Shown here: in pieces, positions 8,634 to 16,362 of the stretch
Numbering within the stretch: position 1 is the stretch's first letter
Layout: each line of letters starts with the position of its first letter
Source: Bin16 sp965206315
GTDB lineage: Bacteria > Chloroflexota > Dehalococcoidia > Lucifugimonadales > Australimonadaceae
Length of the DNA stretch: 64,000 nt
Reading direction: 5' to 3'
Assembly (NCBI GenBank): GCA_965206315.1
Contig: OZ242210.1
Span: 2,046,001-2,110,000, forward strand
The notes under the pieces: model-generated
What the model saw: only the letters and a program-made list of their open reading frames with translations
Told to the model about the DNA's origin: nothing
The model's database searches: none
Made by a program: the position numbers and the translations under genes

Positions 8634-8663
8634 TTGACAGCCCTCATATGCCATTCGTAGCCT
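8634..8663 (+). promoter_or_regulatory. candidate promoter of the Mrp operon
   Basis: TTGACA (8634-8639) is followed after 18 nt by TAGCCT (8658-8663), resembling the TTGACA/TAGGGT boxes of the SBP genes. A 7-bp inverted repeat (8569-8575 with 8586-8592) lies upstream in the divergent intergenic region. Confidence 0.4.
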
Positions 8664-8713
8664 GCTACCCGCGTCAGGCGAGCGAACATGAGCGTAGTGC
8701 GGACCTTGGTCGA

Positions 8714-9325
8714 ATGAACAACGAACCCCCCCAGGTGGATGTCCGGCCCACCAAGCTACGCCAGACGTTCAGATGGACAGTGCAGACGCTGGCCCTCTTC
8801 GCCGTCTGGTTCGCGTTCTCCGGCCACACCGAGATCGAGTTCCTCATCATGGGCGGGGTCGCAGCAGTGGCTGGAACTGCGCTTACCCACTGGCTGTTCG
8901 CAGGCGACCAGGAAGCTCGTTTCAGGCACAAGCCATACCCGCCCTCGTGGTTCGTCCCTGCCACGCTCCGTTCCATCCTCTACGTGCCGTGGTTGCTCTG
9001 GGAGATAGCGCTCTCCAATCTGCACGTGGCCTATCTCGTGCTTCATCCCCGGCTTCCGGTGGAGCCGAGCCTCGTGGAGTTCGAAACTTCTCTACGGTCG
9101 GAGACTGCGCAGGTCCTGCTCTCGCAGTCCATAACCCTCACGCCGGGCACGGTGACGGTGGACGTTTCGAACGGGATGTTCATGGTGCACTGCCTCTCTG
9201 CCAAGAGCAGGCACGGGATGGAAGAGGGAAGCATCCAGCGCAAGGTGGCCGGGGTATTCGCTGAAGAAGCGCCTGACAGGGTGCAGCTCACGGACGTGGT
9301 TGCTGTTGAGCAGGTGCTGCCGTGA
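8714..9325 (+). CDS. mnhE: Na+/H+ antiporter subunit E (MnhE/MrpE)
   Basis: This 203-residue membrane protein is subunit E of a multisubunit Mrp-type cation/proton antiporter. Two hydrophobic segments (TLALFAVWFAF and IEFLIMGGVAAVAGTAL) are followed by the family signature region with LHVAYLVLHPRL and SQSITLTPGTVTVDV. I place the start at the ATG at 8714; the frame is open further upstream, but that part is hydrophilic, not family-like, and covers the promoter. The next gene starts inside its stop codon (GTGA), which begins a run of tightly coupled genes. Confidence 0.9.
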   Translation: MNNEPPQVDVRPTKLRQTFRWTVQTLALFAVWFAFSGHTEIEFLIMGGVAAVAGTALTHWLFAGDQEARFRHKPYPPSWFVPATLRSILYVPWLLWEIALSNLHVAYLVLHPRLPVEPSLVEFETSLRSETAQVLLSQSITLTPGTVTVDVSNGMFMVHCLSAKSRHGMEEGSIQRKVAGVFAEEAPDRVQLTDVVAVEQVLP

Positions 9326-9624
9326 GCGTGTTGTTCGTTGCCTTGCTTGCCGTTGCCGTGGCGATCAATGCCGCGCTGTTCTACCGGCTTCTCGTTGGCC
9401 GTACTCCCTTCGACCGCCTGTTGGCTGCAGCGGCCATAGGCACCAACGCGGTGATCCTGCTCGTGCTCATCGGGTTCGTGTTCGAACGGCCTGACATGTT
9501 CGTCGACCTTGCCCTGAGCTATGCGCTGCTCAACTTCATCGGCACGGTTGTGGTGGGGAAGTACCTGGAGACGCGCCAGCACCAGTTGTGGTCGCTGATC
9601 CGGAGTGAGGAGGAGGAAGTATGA
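9322..9624 (+). CDS. mnhF: Na+/H+ antiporter subunit F (MnhF/MrpF)
   Basis: A 100-residue integral membrane protein with three predicted helices, matching the MrpF family in length and in the motif GRTPFDRLLA followed by VDLALSYALLNFIGTV. It starts with GTG overlapping the mnhE stop by 4 bp and overlaps mnhG by 4 bp. It is a structural subunit of the antiporter membrane arm. Confidence 0.9.
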   Translation: MSVLFVALLAVAVAINAALFYRLLVGRTPFDRLLAAAAIGTNAVILLVLIGFVFERPDMFVDLALSYALLNFIGTVVVGKYLETRQHQLWSLIRSEEEEV

Positions 9625-9923
9625 GTATCGCAGGCACGGTGCTCATCGCGCTGGGGCTCGCGTTCATGGTCATCACGGCCCTGGGCATGATCCGTCTCCC
9701 GGACTTCTACTCCCGCGTGCACGCCGTCTCCAAGTCCGAGACGCTGGGCATCACGCTGGTGCTCCTCGGCCTCATCCTGCATGAAGGCGCCACGATGGTG
9801 AGCCTCAAGATCGGTCTCATACTGGTGTTCGTTGCGGTTGCCAACCCGGTGGGCGCGCACCTGCTGACCCGAGCTGCGTTGCGCACCGGCCAGATGCCCT
9901 GGCGGCGAGGAGACGGCGGATGA
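9621..9923 (+). CDS. mnhG: Na+/H+ antiporter subunit G (MnhG/MrpG)
   Basis: A 100-residue membrane protein with three predicted helices and the MrpG hallmark GMIRLPDFYSRVHAVSKSET, followed by TLGITLVLLGLIL. It overlaps both neighbours by 4 bp (ATGA), typical of translational coupling. In Mrp complexes this subunit packs in the small-subunit region next to the MrpA tail. Confidence 0.92.
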   Translation: MSIAGTVLIALGLAFMVITALGMIRLPDFYSRVHAVSKSETLGITLVLLGLILHEGATMVSLKIGLILVFVAVANPVGAHLLTRAALRTGQMPWRRGDGG

Positions 9924-10165
9924 TCTGGTGGCTTGAGTTGTCGCTGTTCGGCCTGCTCGTGGTGGCTGCGCTGATCGCTCTCTCGGTCCGGGACATGATC
10001 GCGGCAGTGGCAACGCTGTCGGTGTACAGCTTCCTGGCCGCCACGCTGCTCGCGCTGATGGGCGCGGTCGACGTTGCGCTCACGGAGGCTGCGTTGGGCG
10101 CCGGCGTGACCGGCGTGTTGCTGGTGGGCGCTGTCAGCGTCGTGGACAGGAGGACCCCGGATTGA
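9920..10165 (+). CDS. DUF4040/MbhD-like subunit (detached MrpA C-terminal segment)
   Basis: An 81-residue membrane protein of the DUF4040 family, equivalent to MbhD of membrane-bound hydrogenases and to part of the C-terminal tail of full-length MrpA. Its signature is RDMIAAVATLSVYSF followed by DVALTEAALGAGVTGVLLV, including the acidic residue within the last helix. Here it is a free-standing gene, so MrpA is split in this organism. It overlaps both neighbours by 4 bp or less. Confidence 0.85.
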   Translation: MIWWLELSLFGLLVVAALIALSVRDMIAAVATLSVYSFLAATLLALMGAVDVALTEAALGAGVTGVLLVGAVSVVDRRTPD

Positions 10166-10461
10166 AGCTGCTCATGCTGACATTCCTCGCCGGGCTGGTT
10201 GCCCTGCTCGTATGGGCGTCGGCTGATCTGCCGGACCGCGCGGACCCCGACGCGCCTGCGAATCGTCATCTCTCCCCCGAGTTGACCGAGATGACCGAGT
10301 CCGAGGTCGTGATTCCGAACCTCGTCTCCGCCATCCTGGCCGACTTCCGGAGCTACGACACGCTTGGAGAGACGTTCGTCATCTTCACCGCCGGGCTGGC
10401 CGTTGTGCTGGTGCTCCAGCGCAGCCGCCGGCTCCCCGAGGAGGAGGATGGGGATGAATGA
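10162..10461 (+). CDS. MbhE-like subunit (second detached MrpA C-terminal segment)
   Basis: A 99-residue protein with one helix at each end and the diagnostic block NLVSAILADFRSYDTLGETF, as in MbhE and the extreme C-terminus of MrpA. The start is TTG at 10162, inside the previous stop region, with AGGAGG about 10 nt upstream. Together with the preceding gene it supplies the MrpA tail as separate polypeptides, an arrangement known from MBH/MBS-type complexes. Confidence 0.82.
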   Translation: MKLLMLTFLAGLVALLVWASADLPDRADPDAPANRHLSPELTEMTESEVVIPNLVSAILADFRSYDTLGETFVIFTAGLAVVLVLQRSRRLPEEEDGDE

Positions 10462-10909
10462 CCGCTACGACAGCGTGATACTCCACTTCGTCGCGCGGGT
10501 GGTGATGATCCCGCTCATCGTCGTCTTCGGCATCTATGTGTTGCTGCACGGCGAACTCAGCCCCGGCGGCGGTTTCCAGGCCGGGGCCATCGTCGCCGCC
10601 GCGCTGCTGCTGGTGCGCCTCGCGCTGGGCAACCGGCAGGCGGCCCTGCAGATACCGCAGGGGCTCCTCATCTGGCTGGCGTGCATCGGTCTCGGCATCT
10701 ACATGTTCGCGGGCATCCTGCCGCTCATCCTCGGCGCGAACTTCCTGGACTACGCTCCCATCCCGGTTGAGTGGTACAACCAGTTCGCGGGCGAGGACCG
10801 CACCCCTCGCGCGATGGGAATCCTCATCATCGAAGTCGGTGTATTCCTCGGCGTCGCATCCGTGCTGGTGCTCATCTACGACCTCATCGCGGGCAGTTCG
10901 CGCCAATGA
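10454..10909 (+). CDS. mnhB: Na+/H+ antiporter subunit B (MnhB/MrpB)
   Basis: A 151-residue membrane protein with four predicted helices. The family signature HGELSPGGGFQAGAIVAAAL is intact. I chose the ATG at 10454, preceded by GAGGAGG, rather than the longer open frame, which is a shadow of the previous gene; this gives an 8-bp overlap (ATGAATGA). It is a structural subunit of the antiporter. Confidence 0.9.
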   Translation: MNDRYDSVILHFVARVVMIPLIVVFGIYVLLHGELSPGGGFQAGAIVAAALLLVRLALGNRQAALQIPQGLLIWLACIGLGIYMFAGILPLILGANFLDYAPIPVEWYNQFAGEDRTPRAMGILIIEVGVFLGVASVLVLIYDLIAGSSRQ

Positions 10910-11283
10910 TCGACGAGGTAGCAGCACGCTTCCCGTATTGGGCTATCGCGGTACTCCTCGTCGTCGGCCTCTACGGCATGATCGGCAAGCGCAGCCTCGT
11001 GAAGCAGGTCATCGGCCTGAGCATCTTCCAGTCGGCCATCATCCTCTTCTTCATCAGCGGCTCTCTGCTGGAAGGGGCAACCCTCCCCATCCTCTACGGC
11101 GTGCACGGGGGAGAACACGCGGCCCCGGACGACTTCGTGAACCCGCTGCCTCACGTGCTCATGCTCACCGCCATCGTCGTGGGGGTAGCGATCATCGGCG
11201 TTGCGCTCAGTTTCCTCGTTTCGATCTACCGTGAGTTCGGAACGCTCGACGAGCGCGAGATGCTGGACGAGATGAGGAAGTAA
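10906..11283 (+). CDS. mnhC: Na+/H+ antiporter subunit C (MnhC/MrpC, NuoK-like)
   Basis: A 125-residue membrane protein homologous to NuoK. Three hydrophobic helices are visible, with the motif LYGMIGKRSLVKQVIGLSIF and the conserved PLPHVLMLTAIVVGVA. The ATG at 10906 overlaps the mnhB stop by 4 bp (ATGA). An insertion (GVHGGEHAAPDDF) sits between helices 2 and 3, a position where MrpC proteins vary. It ends 2 bp before the next gene. Confidence 0.9.
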   Translation: MIDEVAARFPYWAIAVLLVVGLYGMIGKRSLVKQVIGLSIFQSAIILFFISGSLLEGATLPILYGVHGGEHAAPDDFVNPLPHVLMLTAIVVGVAIIGVALSFLVSIYREFGTLDEREMLDEMRK

Positions 11284-11285
11284 CC

Positions 11286-12836
11286 GTGGAGCAGCAACTC
11301 CCCGCCTTCATCGTCGGCGCGCCACTGCTGTTCTCAGTCATCGTTCCCATCCTGGGGCGGAAGTGGCGGCAGAGCGCGTTCGTCATCGCGGTTGCGACGG
11401 TGGCTGTCTCAGCCGTCGCGTCTGCGCTGTCGCTGGGGCGAGTGCTCGACGAAGGGACGTTCCGCTACTACCTCGGCGGATGGGAACCGCCTGTTGGCAT
11501 CGAGTACGTTATGGACGAGGTATCGGCGTTCGTCAGCCTCGTCGTCACGAGCGTGTCCTTCCTCGTCCTGGTCTCGACGCGGCGTTGGGCCGAGCGCGAA
11601 GCGGGCGATCGTCCCGGCATCTTCTACGGTCTTGTGTTGCTGCTCCTGGCGGGGCTTACCGGCATCGTCATCACAGGCGACCTGTTCAACCTCTTCGTCT
11701 TTCTGGAGATAGCGTCGCTCGCTGCTTACGCGCTCGTCTTCATCGGCGGACGCAGGGCGATGCTCGCGGGTTTCCGCTACCTCATCATCGGCTCGATTGG
11801 CGGCGCCTTCTACCTCCTGGGCGTCGGTTTCGTCTACTTCGCGACCGGCACACTGAACATGATCGAGGCGCGCCAGTTGCTGGAGGATGCGGAGAGCACG
11901 AGGGCGGTACAGGTGGGAGCAGTGTTCATCTTCACCGGCCTCGGCCTGAAGATGGCGCTCGTCCCGATGCACCTCTGGCTGCCGGACGCCTACGAACACG
12001 CGCCTTCCTCTGTGAACTCACTGATCGCGCCGGTGATGACCAAGGTTGCAGCCTACGCGATGCTCCGCATGTTCCTGAGCGTCTTCCCACCCGGGTATCT
12101 CTCCGGCGCCGTTCCTGTCGCTGACGCGCTGCTCGTACTCGGCCTCATCGGCATCGTGTTCGGCTCCGTCGCGGCGGCGGGGCAGACGGACATCCGGCGG
12201 ATGCTGGCGTACAGCAGCATCAGCCAGTTGGCCTTCATCGCCGTTGGTATCGGACTGGGCACGCCGCTCGCGCTGGCCGCAGCGCTGCTGCACGTCGTCA
12301 ATCACGCCGCCATGAAAGCGACGCTCTTCTTGGCGACAGCGTCCGTGCGTTTCCGGGTCGGGTTGCAGCGCACCCATAACCTTGCGGGGCTTGGCCCGCG
12401 CATGCCGCTGACGATGAGCGCGTTCGCCGTTGGCTCCGTGGCGATGGTTGGCATCCCGCCCACGGCGGGCTTCTTCAGCAAGTGGTACATGGTGCAGGCT
12501 GGCGTCGATGAGGGCCAGTGGATAGTGGTTGCGGTCGTGTTGCTCAGCAGCCTGCTCACGGCCGTCTACCTCTTCAAAGTGCTGGAGCAGGTGTACCTGC
12601 GCCCCGCGAAACCGGAACCGTCTGAGCACCACGGCGACGAACACAGCCCGCCTGCGGACAACGCGCCGCAGCCGGTCGAGCAATCGGCGATGCGTCCCGT
12701 AGTGGAGCGGGCGCGGGAGGCCCCGCTGGACGTCTGGTTTCCGCTCGTTCTGCTTGCCGCTGCGACTGTCGTACTCGGCGTGTTCAACGTCGTCATCATG
12801 GAGCATGTCCTGCTGCCCGGGGTAGAGGTGTCGTGA
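11286..12836 (+). CDS. mnhD: Na+/H+ antiporter subunit D (MnhD/MrpD), first antiporter-type subunit
   Basis: A 516-residue polytopic protein of the proton-conducting antiporter family (related to NuoL/M/N). Key elements are FLEIASLAAYALVF with the conserved glutamate and GLGLKMALVPMHLWLPDAYE with the conserved lysine. Next come MTKVAAYAMLR and the second lysine region HVVNHAAMKATLF. A hydrophilic loop (about residues 440-475) precedes the last helix. The start is GTG at 11286, 2 bp after mnhC. It is predicted to form one proton channel of the complex. Confidence 0.9.
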   Translation: MEQQLPAFIVGAPLLFSVIVPILGRKWRQSAFVIAVATVAVSAVASALSLGRVLDEGTFRYYLGGWEPPVGIEYVMDEVSAFVSLVVTSVSFLVLVSTRRWAEREAGDRPGIFYGLVLLLLAGLTGIVITGDLFNLFVFLEIASLAAYALVFIGGRRAMLAGFRYLIIGSIGGAFYLLGVGFVYFATGTLNMIEARQLLEDAESTRAVQVGAVFIFTGLGLKMALVPMHLWLPDAYEHAPSSVNSLIAPVMTKVAAYAMLRMFLSVFPPGYLSGAVPVADALLVLGLIGIVFGSVAAAGQTDIRRMLAYSSISQLAFIAVGIGLGTPLALAAALLHVVNHAAMKATLFLATASVRFRVGLQRTHNLAGLGPRMPLTMSAFAVGSVAMVGIPPTAGFFSKWYMVQAGVDEGQWIVVAVVLLSSLLTAVYLFKVLEQVYLRPAKPEPSEHHGDEHSPPADNAPQPVEQSAMRPVVERAREAPLDVWFPLVLLAAATVVLGVFNVVIMEHVLLPGVEVS

Positions 12837-14350
12837 ACGAGACCACCGCATCCGCCCTGCCGCTCGCCGCCGTCCTGGTTCCGGTGGGCGCCGCCTTGCT
12901 CGCGTCACTTACGACGGGGCGCTGGCCGAACCTGCGCGACACGTGGGCAACGCTCGCGGGCATCGCCATGGTGGTCATCGCCGTGTTGATGCTGACCGAC
13001 ACGTTGGATGGCCGCATCCACCGGACGGTGCTTCTGGAGCTCTCACCCGGCATCGACATCGCGCTGCGCGCCGATCCCGCAGGCATGATCTTCGGGCTGC
13101 TCGTCTCCGTGCTCTGGGTGCTGGCTGGCGTCTACGCGGTCGGCTATATGAGGGGCGAACACGAACAAAAGCAGACCCGCTTCTTCGCCGCGTTCGCGCT
13201 CAGTATCGCGACGGCGGCGGGCGTGGCGCTTGCGGAGAACCTGCTGACGTTCGTCCTCTTCTATGAACTGCTCTCGCTCTTCACGTACCCGCTGGTGACG
13301 CACCGGGAGACGGAGACCGCACTGGTCGCCGGCCGCAAGTACCTCGCGTACACGCTCTCCGGCGGCCTTATGCTCATCGGTGCGACGGCGTGGCTGCACG
13401 TGCTCGGCGTCGACGCTACGTTTCAGGCGGGCGGGTTCCTGGGTGGAGTGGACCTGAACGGGACCACGCAGTGGGGACTGTTCGTACTGCTTGCCGGGGG
13501 CGTGGGTGTGAAAGCCGCGGTGATGCCGCTGCACAGCTGGCTGCCGAGCGCGATGGTCGCGCCGACGCCGGTCTCCGCGCTGCTGCACGCAGTTGCCGTC
13601 GTCAAGGCGGGTGTGTTCGGCATGGTGCGGGTAGGGGTGTTCGTGTTCGGCGCATCGCTCTTGGACGATATGGGCGCGTGGCTCGTGCTCGCCGTCATGT
13701 CCGCCGGAACCCTCCTCATCGCCTCGATACTCGCGCTGCGCCACGACAATCTCAAGCGGCGGCTGGCCTACTCGACCATCAGCCACCTCTCTTACATCGT
13801 TCTGGGCGTGGCGCTCATCGGCCCGCTCGCGCTCACCGGCGCGCTGCTCCACATCGTGGGGCACGGCGTCACCAAGATCACCCTCTTCTTCGTCGCCGGC
13901 GCTATCCACGTGCGAACGCACAAGGAGAACGTGAGCGAATTGGATGGAATCGGGCGTCAGATGCCCTTCACGATGGGCTCGTTCGCCCTCGCCTCGCTCA
14001 GCATGGTCGGCATCCCGCCGTTCATCCTGTTCACCAGCAAGGTATACCTCGGATGGGGCGCGGCGGAGGTCGATCAGTATGTATTCCTCATCGTCTACCT
14101 GGTCAGCGGACTGCTTGCCGCGGGCTATCTCTTCCCCATCGTCATCCGGGCGTTCCTGCGTGCGTCGCCCGACCACACGCGGTACGGTGAGGCCGACGTT
14201 CGCATGGTCGCACCCATCGCTGTGACGGCTGTTCTGGCGCTCGTCTGGGGCATCGCGCCCGACCTGCCGCTCGGCTTCTTCGAGCTTGCGTCGACCGTCG
14301 CTGATGCCGCGTTCGCACCGCCGGTTGCCATCGCCGGAGGGACCCCATGA
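12833..14350 (+). CDS. Mrp/NuoM-like antiporter subunit, second antiporter-type subunit
   Basis: A 505-residue polytopic member of the same antiporter family, distinct from the gene before it. Conserved features are FVLFYELLSLFTYPLV (key glutamate), GGVGVKAAVMPLHSWLPSAM (key lysine), AVVKAGVFGMVRVGV and HIVGHGVTKITLFFVAGAI. It starts with GTG, overlapping the mnhD stop by 4 bp. It may fill the role of the MrpA channel domain, since no full-length MrpA is present and the MrpA tail is encoded by separate small genes. Calling it MnhA or MnhD by sequence alone is uncertain. Confidence 0.85.
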   Translation: MNETTASALPLAAVLVPVGAALLASLTTGRWPNLRDTWATLAGIAMVVIAVLMLTDTLDGRIHRTVLLELSPGIDIALRADPAGMIFGLLVSVLWVLAGVYAVGYMRGEHEQKQTRFFAAFALSIATAAGVALAENLLTFVLFYELLSLFTYPLVTHRETETALVAGRKYLAYTLSGGLMLIGATAWLHVLGVDATFQAGGFLGGVDLNGTTQWGLFVLLAGGVGVKAAVMPLHSWLPSAMVAPTPVSALLHAVAVVKAGVFGMVRVGVFVFGASLLDDMGAWLVLAVMSAGTLLIASILALRHDNLKRRLAYSTISHLSYIVLGVALIGPLALTGALLHIVGHGVTKITLFFVAGAIHVRTHKENVSELDGIGRQMPFTMGSFALASLSMVGIPPFILFTSKVYLGWGAAEVDQYVFLIVYLVSGLLAAGYLFPIVIRAFLRASPDHTRYGEADVRMVAPIAVTAVLALVWGIAPDLPLGFFELASTVADAAFAPPVAIAGGTP

Positions 14351-14610
14351 TTATCGACCGCCCCCTCCTGATCGCGATCGTTATCGGCGTGGTCCTCTCG
14401 GCTGTGCTGGAGCTGTTCTTCGTCGACCATCGTGAGTATCTCTTCGAAGGCAGCACCCTGCTCCTGTTCTGGGTGGGATTCGGTTTCGTCGGCTGTATCG
14501 GCATCGTCGTCATCTCCAAGTGGGTCGGCCACACCTTCCTGATGAAGCACGACGACCCGTATACCGGCGAGCACGTGGAAGCTGAGCCCGAGGAGCACCG
14601 CGATGGCTAG
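14347..14610 (+). CDS. small membrane protein within Mrp operon
   Basis: An 87-residue protein with two predicted membrane helices (LLIAIVIGVVLSAVLELFF and LLLFWVGFGFVGCIGIVVI) and a charged C-terminal tail (EHVEAEPEEHRDG). It overlaps the previous gene by 4 bp and the next by 8 bp, so it is embedded in the coupled operon. I cannot assign it to a standard Mrp subunit. By position it is likely an accessory or structural subunit between two antiporter modules. Confidence 0.75.
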   Translation: MIIDRPLLIAIVIGVVLSAVLELFFVDHREYLFEGSTLLLFWVGFGFVGCIGIVVISKWVGHTFLMKHDDPYTGEHVEAEPEEHRDG

Positions 14611-16351
14611 CTTCCCTCCCGTCCTCATCATGGTCGTCGCGGCGGTGCTCGTCGCGCTGATCCCCGTGAGCATCGTCCGCAAGGCCATCGCGGTCGGCGC
14701 CCCGCTGCTCGTCCTCGCTCAGCTGATATGGGGTCTCGAGGCAGGCGATTCAGTGACGTTCACCTGGCTCTCTCTGGAGTTGGAGCCGCTGCGCGCCGAC
14801 AAGTTGAGCATCGTGTTCGGGTACGTGTTCGCGATCGCCGCGGGGCTGGGCGGCATCTACGCCTGGCACCTCGAGGACCGCTACCAGCAGGCTGCTGCTC
14901 TCGGCTACGCCGGTACGTCCATCGGAGTCGTGTTCGCCGGAGACCTGCTGACGCTGGTGCTCTTCTGGGAGCTGATGGCCCTCACGTCCGCCTACCTTAT
15001 CTGGGCGGGAGGCTACCCCGGCTCGCGCGCCTCGGGCACGCGCTACCTGTTCGTGCACATGGTGGGCGGCAGCACGCTGCTGGCGGGCGTCCTGTGGCAC
15101 CTGGGCACCGGCGGTTCGCTCGACTTCTCGCTCTTCGAGGGCACGGTCGCCGGCTGGCTCGTCCTCGGAGGCTTCGCCATCAACGCCGCGATCGTTCCGC
15201 TGCACGCGTGGCTTACCGATGCCTATCCGGAGGCCGGAGTCACCGGAAGCGTGTTCCTGAGCGCCTTCACCACCAAGACGGCGGTCTACGTCCTGGCGCG
15301 CGGCTTTGCGGGCTGGGAGGTCCTCATCTTCCTCGGCGTCATCATGGCCCTCTACGGCGTCGTCTTCGCCGTACTGGAGAACGACATCCGCCGCCTGCTT
15401 GCGTACCACATCATCAGCCAGGTGGGGTACATGGTGGCGGGCGTGGGCATCGGCACCGAGATCGCCATCAACGGAGCGGTCTCCCACGCGTTCGCCCACG
15501 TCATCTACAAGGGACTGCTGTTCATGGGCGCCGGCGCCGCGATCTATGCAACCGGCCGGCGCACGCTCACCGCCCTCGGAGGCATATCCGACCGCATGCG
15601 GCTGGTCGTCGTGCTTTACATGGTCGGCGCGTTCGCCATCTCGGCGTTCCCGCTGTTCAGCGGCTTCGTCTCCAAGTCGCTTGTCGTCTACGGAGCAGAG
15701 AAGGAGCACATCTACTGGGCGGTAGCCCTGCTCTATCTCGCGTCGGTAGGGACGTTCCTGCACACCGGTCTCAAGCTCCCGTACTTCACCTGGTTCGGGC
15801 CGAGGCGGGACGACATCCAGGTTGGCCCCGTGCCCCGCGGGATGATCGTGGCGATGGTGCTGGCCGCAGCGTTGTGCATCGGCATCGGCGTCTATCCGAC
15901 TGCCCTGTACGACCAGTTGCCCTACCTGAACACCTACGAGCCGTACTACGCCGACCACGTGGTCCGAACGCTCCAGATGCTCGGCTTCACGGCAGTGGGC
16001 TTCTGGCTGCTGCGAGGCAAGCTGGGCGGCGAGGCGACGATCACCATCGACACGGACTGGGTCTATCGGAAGGCTGGACCGCTCGCACGCGTTCTGATAC
16101 AGACGCCACTGGAAGCCGTGTTCACCTTCTTTGAACGCCTCGTTGGAGCGCTCGCTCGGCGCGCCAGCGCCCTCGCCGTTGCCCCGGCGACAGGCTGGGC
16201 CAGCCTGTTGCTGCTCAGCGCCTACGCACGCGAACGTGGGCCGGACGATGCGCTCGCGTTCCTTGGACGTCCGCCCGTCGGTATCGCGCTTGCTGCTATC
16301 CTGCTGACGTTCGTTGTCGTGGTGCTCGGCGCGCAGGCGCTCGGCGGGTAG
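14603..16351 (+). CDS. Mrp/NuoL-M-like antiporter subunit, third antiporter-type subunit
   Basis: A 582-residue polytopic antiporter-family protein, the third in this operon. Conserved blocks are LVLFWELMALTSAYLIW, GGFAINAAIVPLHAWLTDAY, FTTKTAVYVLARGF and HAFAHVIYKGLLFMGAGAAI, which keep the acidic and lysine positions of proton-pumping subunits. Two extra C-terminal segments follow, ending in a hydrophobic helix (IALAAILLTFVVVVLGAQAL), giving a length nearer to NuoL than to MrpD. It ends 11 bp before the ychF-like gene, which may share the transcript. Confidence 0.85.
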   Translation: MASFPPVLIMVVAAVLVALIPVSIVRKAIAVGAPLLVLAQLIWGLEAGDSVTFTWLSLELEPLRADKLSIVFGYVFAIAAGLGGIYAWHLEDRYQQAAALGYAGTSIGVVFAGDLLTLVLFWELMALTSAYLIWAGGYPGSRASGTRYLFVHMVGGSTLLAGVLWHLGTGGSLDFSLFEGTVAGWLVLGGFAINAAIVPLHAWLTDAYPEAGVTGSVFLSAFTTKTAVYVLARGFAGWEVLIFLGVIMALYGVVFAVLENDIRRLLAYHIISQVGYMVAGVGIGTEIAINGAVSHAFAHVIYKGLLFMGAGAAIYATGRRTLTALGGISDRMRLVVVLYMVGAFAISAFPLFSGFVSKSLVVYGAEKEHIYWAVALLYLASVGTFLHTGLKLPYFTWFGPRRDDIQVGPVPRGMIVAMVLAAALCIGIGVYPTALYDQLPYLNTYEPYYADHVVRTLQMLGFTAVGFWLLRGKLGGEATITIDTDWVYRKAGPLARVLIQTPLEAVFTFFERLVGALARRASALAVAPATGWASLLLLSAYARERGPDDALAFLGRPPVGIALAAILLTFVVVVLGAQALGG

Positions 16352-16362
16352 GGTGGGATAGC

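Noticed and set aside
9920..16351. Membrane-bound hydrogenase operon
   Set aside because: MbhD- and MbhE-like genes are present, but there is no NiFe large or small subunit or ferredoxin subunit; the E-F-G-B-C-D set marks a cation antiporter.
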